From the NCBI RefSeq assembly GCF_018320785.1, contig NC_054876.1, positions 21,970,212 through 22,034,211 of the forward strand: a DNA stretch of 64,000 nt. Reading direction: 5' to 3'. The position numbers and the translations under genes were made by a program. Source of the DNA: Cheilinus undulatus. Its lineage: Eukaryota > Chordata > Actinopteri > Labriformes > Labridae. This document shows positions 58,100 through 64,000 of this stretch, piece after piece (position 1 is the first letter of the stretch; each line of letters opens with the position of its first letter). Below the pieces are notes generated by a model. It was not told where the DNA came from and ran no database searches. It saw nothing but the letters and a program-made list of their open reading frames with translations.

Positions 58100-59985
58100 T
58101 AATTTGACCACAGCTTTTGTCGTGTGAACTGGATGACTATTTCTGGAGTAAACACCAGCAGTATCTCATGGTCATTACTGATCATGTTCTGAATAAATGC
58201 AGGAGATTTATACCTCCATATACCTGTTGGAAATTGAAGCAAATTCATGGGATGCTTTGACAGAACAGAAAAGGACAAGAAGAATTTTAAGTTTGTGTAT
58301 TCTATAAAAACAGCCAGTTCTTATCAGAAATATAACTATTAAGGCAGACATCAGATGTCATGTGTTTAGACCAAAAATGGACTGTGAATGCAGTACACGG
58401 GTAAACAAACGTGACTTTTCCTTCATCTATGGGTGTTTAATCTGTATTTCCTCTTTGCTACCACCAGATGGAGCTCAAGGTGTCAGATTGGAAGGGTAAC
58501 CTGCTGTTGTCATGGTTTCAGGTATCCTGGAGACACAATACTGGATGCTAATTGGTGGAAAGAATAAGTGAGAGAGAGGGAGCAGAGATTGTTTCTTCAT
58601 CTCTTTCTACCTTTCTTTTTTGTGTGTCTCTTTATTTAGTCTGATGTGTAAAATAACCACAAAGATTTCCCCTGTAACATGAACAAGATTAGTAAATGGT
58701 GGAATAACATGAAGGAAATATATCAACATATTTTGAAGAAATGGAAAACTCTCTTTAAAAAAGTATTAATACATTCCCTTTTGTTCTTAATTCGAGTTTT
58801 ATGGTCTTTATCTGTTATAGATTTTAAGATATTTATAACTTTGCAACAATGGTATTTTCCTAAATGTAATCGATTAAACTTATTTCATTGTTTATCTATT
58901 TATCTTTCTATATTGATTTATTTTCACACATAAAATCAAACCTAGTATGTCACTTGCATGCATTTAAAGCTACTACCATAGTCTTCCTCTTTGCCAGATG
59001 TATCTTTCTTAAATTTTCCTCTGTTTATTTGGGTCTTTCAAGGTGATTCAAAGGGTAATCATCACATGCCTTCAAATACACCACTCTTGTAATGTCATCT
59101 CCTACAAGCTATTGTTTAATTTTTTGGTGGCTACAAACCCCAGCCATCCTTGGGTTTTTTCCTGTCTCCACTCTCCTCTCCTCAAATATCCCTGTGATCA
59201 TTACCCAACTATCCAAAACAACTCATTTATCATGCTCTCCTCCTCTGCCACACCACGGACAAACACATATCTCCGACTGTGTTGTTTACAAAAGGCTTCA
59301 ACCATTTTATTTTCAATGTTTGGCATCGACTTCACACATGCAGCTCGCATCTGCTGCCCTGGTATTAAATGGGGCTTTTATCACTGACCTCTGGCACATG
59401 CAGAGAATTTAAATTTAGATGTTGATCAGCAGCAGCAGCAGCAGCAGGTACCACACGCAGGCTCAGAAACAAAGACTAAAGCCCTCTGATGAATTGCAGC
59501 CATTGGCGGCAGGGTCATTAAAGCATCGTGTGTCCTGGTGTCTCTTCAGTGGCATGTTGGAGCTCACAGCGGCTCCAAACTGCCACTGTGCAGCCGACAG
59601 TTGTGTTGCTTTGGATTAAGCCTTTGTATTGAGTTTCCTGCCTTTGTCCCCTGAATGTTCATGTGATGATGAACAACATGTCAACACTATCATACCTAGA
59701 AACAAACTTTGACATCTCTATTATCGCTTTGCATGGGGGCAGTTAAATTATATGATGTAACCAATCTGTTGACTGATGGAAAAATGCTCTTAGAGAACAT
59801 TTCAAGTAATAGTAGGTAAGTCATAAGACAATCTATCTCCACCAATCAGGTGTATCTAGTAACATCAATAGTCTGGCTGCAGACCACCTCTTTCAGACGC
59901 CCATTCATGCAGACCATTACTGTGAGATGCCACAAAAACTTTTGAAATAAAATCAGATTGAACCTGTGGTCAGGGTAAGGATAAG
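58100..59985. other. Gene-free stretch
   Basis: No coding exon recognised. A (GCA)n run is at 59427-59447. 59040-59620 is repeat-free and of balanced composition. Confidence 0.45.
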
Positions 59986-59989
59986 GCAT

Positions 59990-60950
59990 AGGAGACCAAA
60001 AGTTAAGTCAAAAACCTGACCTGGAAAACCTTATTACTAGAGCTGTCAAGATTAATCACATTAATCGTGACCAATTATGATCCACATTGAAGGTACAATT
60101 TTTTTAGAATCACAATTAATCTCATACTTTATTGTCCCTTTCAGCACACTTTGGTTAAGCCACGTCAACGTGCAGCCACAGTGATGTAATATAAGTCTAT
60201 CACTAATATTCAGTGGACAAGCCAAGCCATCTGCACCTTGTGTTATCAAACATTTACCTTTTTACCGTTCCCTTATTCCTTTTTTAATCCATAACAAGTT
60301 CCTTTTTCCTCTGCTGAGTTCATGTCATAATCTTTGTTCTACCTATATGCAGGTTTGTATCTAAACAGGGAGTCAGTTATCCTTGGTTTGAGACATTATA
60401 ACAATACAAAATGAAACAAAAACATTTTAAATGTGCAGAAATTGAATTTCAAAATGCAAAAAAGGATAAAATTAATCATGATTAACTACAGAAATTCTAA
60501 GATTAATTGTGATTAAATATTTTAATTTTTTGACAGCCCTACTAATTACAAAACATTTAATAAAGCAGAGTAAACAGTCTGCTTACTGGAAAGAGAGCTT
60601 ATTATCCAAGAAAACTCTCAAGCAGGTTACATAGCTAAGGCTTAAACTGACAATGCTACTTTAGATATGTAAGATATGTAGATAATGTAGCTATGTAGTG
60701 AATTTGCTAAAGTTGAAGCTAATGAAACTATGTTAGCTATGTTAGCATAGGCTACATTTGCTAAAATTAATGTAGCTTACCTAAGCTTTGTAGCAAAGTT
60801 AGCTATAGCTACATAAGTTATGTAGCTAGTTTACCTTTGTAGCTATTTGGGCTACATTAGCTTTAGCTACATTTGTGAGTGCTCGATTGCTTAAGCTAAA
60901 GCAAATGTAGCTACATTGGCTTACATCAGGGCATAAAAGTGCATAAAAAC
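59990..60950 (+). repeat. R3 repeat with TAGCTA-rich block, copy 2 (occupied site)
   Basis: GTCAAAAACCTGACCTGG before the insertion; AATTACAAAACATTTAATAA and CTGCTTACTGGAAA after it; then a TAGCTA-rich block (60630-60930) with GCTACATTAGCTTTAGCTAC-type runs. Confidence 0.65.
60038..60541. mobile_element. hAT-like non-autonomous element with 8-bp target duplication
   Basis: Left TAGAGCTGTCAAGATTAATC and right (reverse complement) TAGGGCTGTCAAAAAATTAA are the classic termini of the GATTAATC-rich vertebrate hAT elements. Flanking octamers CTTATTAC (60030-60037) and CTAATTAC (60542-60549) match at 7 of 8. The paralogous site at 19509-19516 carries the uninterrupted octamer CTGATTAC. Confidence 0.85.
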
Positions 60951-60954
60951 ACAA

Positions 60955-62090
60955 CAACAGAGCTGTATTTGTGTTGCATTCAGGGTCTGAAATAGTCAGT
61001 AGTCAAATAGTCAAGTCAATTCAAAGTGCTATAAGAAAACGTTATTTAAGCAGTCATAAAAACCCACAGAAAGATAAAAACTTAAGATAAAAACAGAAAT
61101 AATGTGAAATAATCTGATAAAGCAGCTGTGAACAGATGGGTTTCCAACCTTGAATCAAAGGGTTCAAGGTGTATCTTATCTCTTTTATCATATATAGGCT
61201 GAATAGACAAACTTAATTGTACAAAACAATGATGGCTAACTATTTTTTTTATTCAACCTGCCTTATGATTCACCTTTGTTCCCATTATCTAGATTTATCA
61301 TTTTAAAACATGCAGATAGGAACATATATGGTTTTCTTGACGCATTTTGGATTCTTGGTGATTAAATATTCAGACCTATTTCCTTATTCAGGAAACTGGT
61401 GTTCTAAGCACAAAGGAAGGATTGGGGTTAAGCTCCTGCTTAGACGAGAGGTCTGCAGAATCATAAGAAGCAGACAGAGAAAAATGGTTGGTTACTAAAA
61501 ACACTGTTCATGGATTAAATATTTGCAGTGATTCAATTTTTGATGTTTAACACTTTAGTTCCTCCTGGTTCAGGAGCAAACACACACCAAACAGACAGAT
61601 ATTACAGTGTTACACTGTAAAAGTAATTGTTTGGAACATCAACATATCAAATACAGTCATGTGCATAGTACTAAATAGTAAAAGTTCTTCACAGTACTTT
61701 ACATCCTAACTAAATATATCACTGAGAAATAATTTTCGAAAGAAAGAGTGAAGTCAAAATTTCTCTGGGTTGTTGTTCTCAGCTCTGTGATCCCAGTCAA
61801 AGGACAGTACTTCTGTCAGCTTGTTAATGTTTCACGCTGACAATTAAAGCTGATTTATACATTTCTATGAACCCTTCCCTGTTCCACTTTTTGGTGGGGT
61901 TGTTTGTTTTGGTCTAAGAGACTGCTCCTGAAGTGTATTTGATATCACCTCTGAAAGTAGTTATTGTCTCTGAAAACATTATTGTCAGAAATGTAAGTTT
62001 ACTAAATTTGAGATGATTCATTCAAAACCATAAAGCTTTCCTGATCATTCTAACTTAAAATCTTACTGCTAACTTATATTCCACTTGTAT
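60955..62090. other. Gene-free stretch
   Basis: AT-rich. A retroposon-like piece (CAATTCAAAGTGCTATAAGA..) begins at about 61017. No gene recognised. Confidence 0.4.
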
Positions 62091-62264
62091 TTGGACAATG
62101 CAGCATTTTATTTTTATTTTTGGCCAAATCAGGAACAAACAGCTTTATTTAAATAAGATGTATCCTTTTGATATACTTCATCTTAACTGAACCCTTTTGT
62201 AAATTTGAAAATGTCCTCACGGTGTAATGGTAGCCAGGAATACTGATTAGCCAGTGACTGGCTC

Positions 62265-62588
62265 TTCCACACACAGGTGTCTTTATTCTACAACCACTTA
62301 AGACACATTCACTGAGCTCAGGTGATCCACATTTCAATAATTATGTGACTACTAGCACTAATTGGCTAGATCTCTGTTGGCTTGACCTCTATCGAACATT
62401 TAAAGGAGTGAATATTTTTGCAATCACTTATTTTAGATGACATATTTGGTTTATTTGACATTACTTTGTAGAAATCTATTTTCACTTTTCCATTAAAGAT
62501 GTTTTTGTCAAAAAAGTAAAATTATATTGACCATAATTCATTTATAAAATCAATAAAAGGGGCTGACAATTTGTTATAAGCACTGTAT
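62265..62588 (+). mobile_element. Right-end fragment of a Tc1-like element
   Basis: CAGGTGTCTTTATTCTACAA, CACTTAAGACACATTCACT, TTTGTAGAAATCTATTTTCA and the terminal AAGCACTGTA match the known 3' part of the Tc1-like family whose other end is seen at 27530. No transposase remains. Confidence 0.55.
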
Positions 62589-62589
62589 T

Positions 62590-63060
62590 TGTGACATGTG
62601 GTGGATGTTGGACCCAGAATACAATCCAGACTGGCGAAGTTTAAACAGATTTATTTGACAAAGTGATAGTGCAGGAGGGGGAAATGCAAGGGTCCGTGGT
62701 CGTGAGGGCTCCAGGAGAGAGAGTGTGCTGGGTTTGGGCTGACGTGAAGCAGGGAGTGAGGCATTAAAATAGATGGAGAACAAAGCAGGGTTAGTCTCAA
62801 AAAACACAAAGAAATCACTGGAGAATTACTTAATACTCGTGAGTGTGTAGAGCAGAGAGGAGCCTTTGTACCAACAGGGTGAAGCAGACAATACTCAGCC
62901 GCTGAGGCAGGGGAGAGCAGGTGTCTTAAAGGGAGCTTGATTGTAGAGCAGAGTCAGGTGTGTTCAATCAGCCTCAGCGCCAGGAAGGGGGAGGTGAGCC
63001 TCAGAAGGAGCACAGTGAAGTTAGCGAGTATGAATCATCAACACAGGAACAGGGTATAAC
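62590..63060. repeat. Probable interspersed repeat, family unknown
   Basis: GTGGTGGATGTTGGACCCAG followed by TTTATTTGACAAAG and, further on, AATCAGCCTCAGCGCCAGGA resembles a fish repeat I have seen as terminal sequence, but its class is not certain. Confidence 0.3.
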
Positions 63061-63079
63061 CAAAATTAAACCAGAGAAG

Positions 63080-64000
63080 ACGAAAACCATCACAGTATTT
63101 TTCTTTAAAAAGTCACAACATATTAAGCTAAATGTTGTTTTTACAACATCCTGGCAGCAATTGGCCATCAAATTCACAGGAGCAGACTATTTTCAATCTG
63201 AATATGCTTTGACAACCTTTATGTTTTGATGTAGAAATGCCATAAACTTAAAAAAAAGGTCTAAACATTAGCAATAATAGGTACAAAAGTACCACTTTTA
63301 TGGTCTGTTTTACCTATGATGTCATGTCATGCAAAAGTTGAATATTGACAACTTTACTGCCCTGTAAAATGTTGGCCTCGCTTCAATGAAGGACAGGAGT
63401 CTGAGGCTGTGTCATTACGTGCAGTGATTTGAGCTGCAACCTCTCAAGGACATAAACTAAATAAAGGTCACATCAGGAGGGAGAATGAGCCGCTAAGGTG
63501 AGCCAGGTTGGACGTCTGCCTTGTCTGCTGGCCAGAGGAAACCAGGGCCGCAACAATCACACAGATGAGCCCGCTCCCAAAGTGATTGATGAAATGTTAA
63601 TGTGGAAAGTGGCGATCCAGAGAATGCTTATCATGAGCTAAAAGGGGCTTCAGGGTCATCGTTTAAGAAGAAAAGGATGGAGGGGAGGCTTATCAGGAGT
63701 CAGACAGCGAGATATTTGTTAAGTTTTGTTTCTTTGTTAGGAAGCAGCTTAGGCCTTTGCTTCCAGTGCAAAGAACAAAATAATTGCCTGTTTGATTGTG
63801 AATCTGTGAGCAGAGATTTTCAGTTATAAAGTAGCACTCTCAAAATGCAAGTGATTACATGGTTTGTTGTTGTGGAGGAGGCTCAACTGGGGAAAAAAAC
63901 ACAATAGTACATTTTTATCATTTTCAGTAGAGAAATTGAGGGAGGCATCTTTGCAGCACACAAAGTCTCTGTGTGTTTTGCAAGAAAACTAGTTATAACT
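63080..64000. other. Gene-free stretch
   Basis: No coding exon recognised; 63360-63640 is repeat-free and of balanced composition. Confidence 0.4.

Noticed and set aside
1..64000. CRISPR arrays, operons, prokaryotic-type promoters or a viral genome
   Set aside because: No regularly spaced direct repeats, no dense coding, and clear spliceosomal introns; the window is vertebrate.

Overview
This is a vertebrate nuclear DNA window, most likely from a ray-finned (teleost) fish. Genes have short exons with GT/AG introns. About half the non-coding sequence looks like the usual teleost repeat load: Tc1-like transposon fossils with their characteristic termini, hAT-like and MITE-like non-autonomous elements, tRNA-derived SINEs, a fragment of a LINE C-terminus and many microsatellites. 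The species cannot be named from the sequence.

Two protein-coding genes can be reconstructed completely, exon by exon. cdkn2aipnl lies on the + strand (28459-32123; 3 coding exons, 108 residues) and encodes a small XRN2-binding (XTBD) domain protein. ube2b lies on the - strand (47076-35712; 6 coding exons, 152 residues) and encodes a RAD6-type ubiquitin-conjugating enzyme with its catalytic Cys88. They converge tail to tail with about 3.3 kb between their ends, the same neighbourhood and relative orientation as UBE2B and CDKN2AIPNL on human 5q31. They share a neighbourhood, not a pathway: one acts on chromatin and DNA-damage ubiquitination, the other on a nuclear 5'-3' exoribonuclease.

Layout. 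1-11.6 kb: no gene; dispersed repeat families, nested hAT-like insertions, a SINE and a strong 80-nt hairpin. 11.7-13.4 kb: a CpG-rich promoter-like block with a good splice donor on the - strand, possibly the untranslated first exon of a gene running left (jade2 would be the neighbour by synteny). 14.5-16.7 kb: a remarkable 2.1-kb degenerate pentanucleotide array. 17-28 kb: repeats, including a copy of the 2.7-3.5 kb family, a G-rich minisatellite, a LINE tail and a MITE. 28.3-47.2 kb: the two genes, their promoters and transposon-filled introns. 47.2-64 kb: no recognisable gene; repeats (including several inverted or paralogous partners of repeats on the left) and a few unique, homeobox-motif-rich stretches that may be conserved enhancers.

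Nothing in the window looks like a new gene system. The most informative new observations are structural: an hAT-like insertion dated by its paralogous empty site, a pair of inverted repeat copies flanking 4.1 kb, a homologous G-rich minisatellite present in opposite orientations 25 kb apart, the TYRTR pentamer array, and an isolated precursor-like hairpin.
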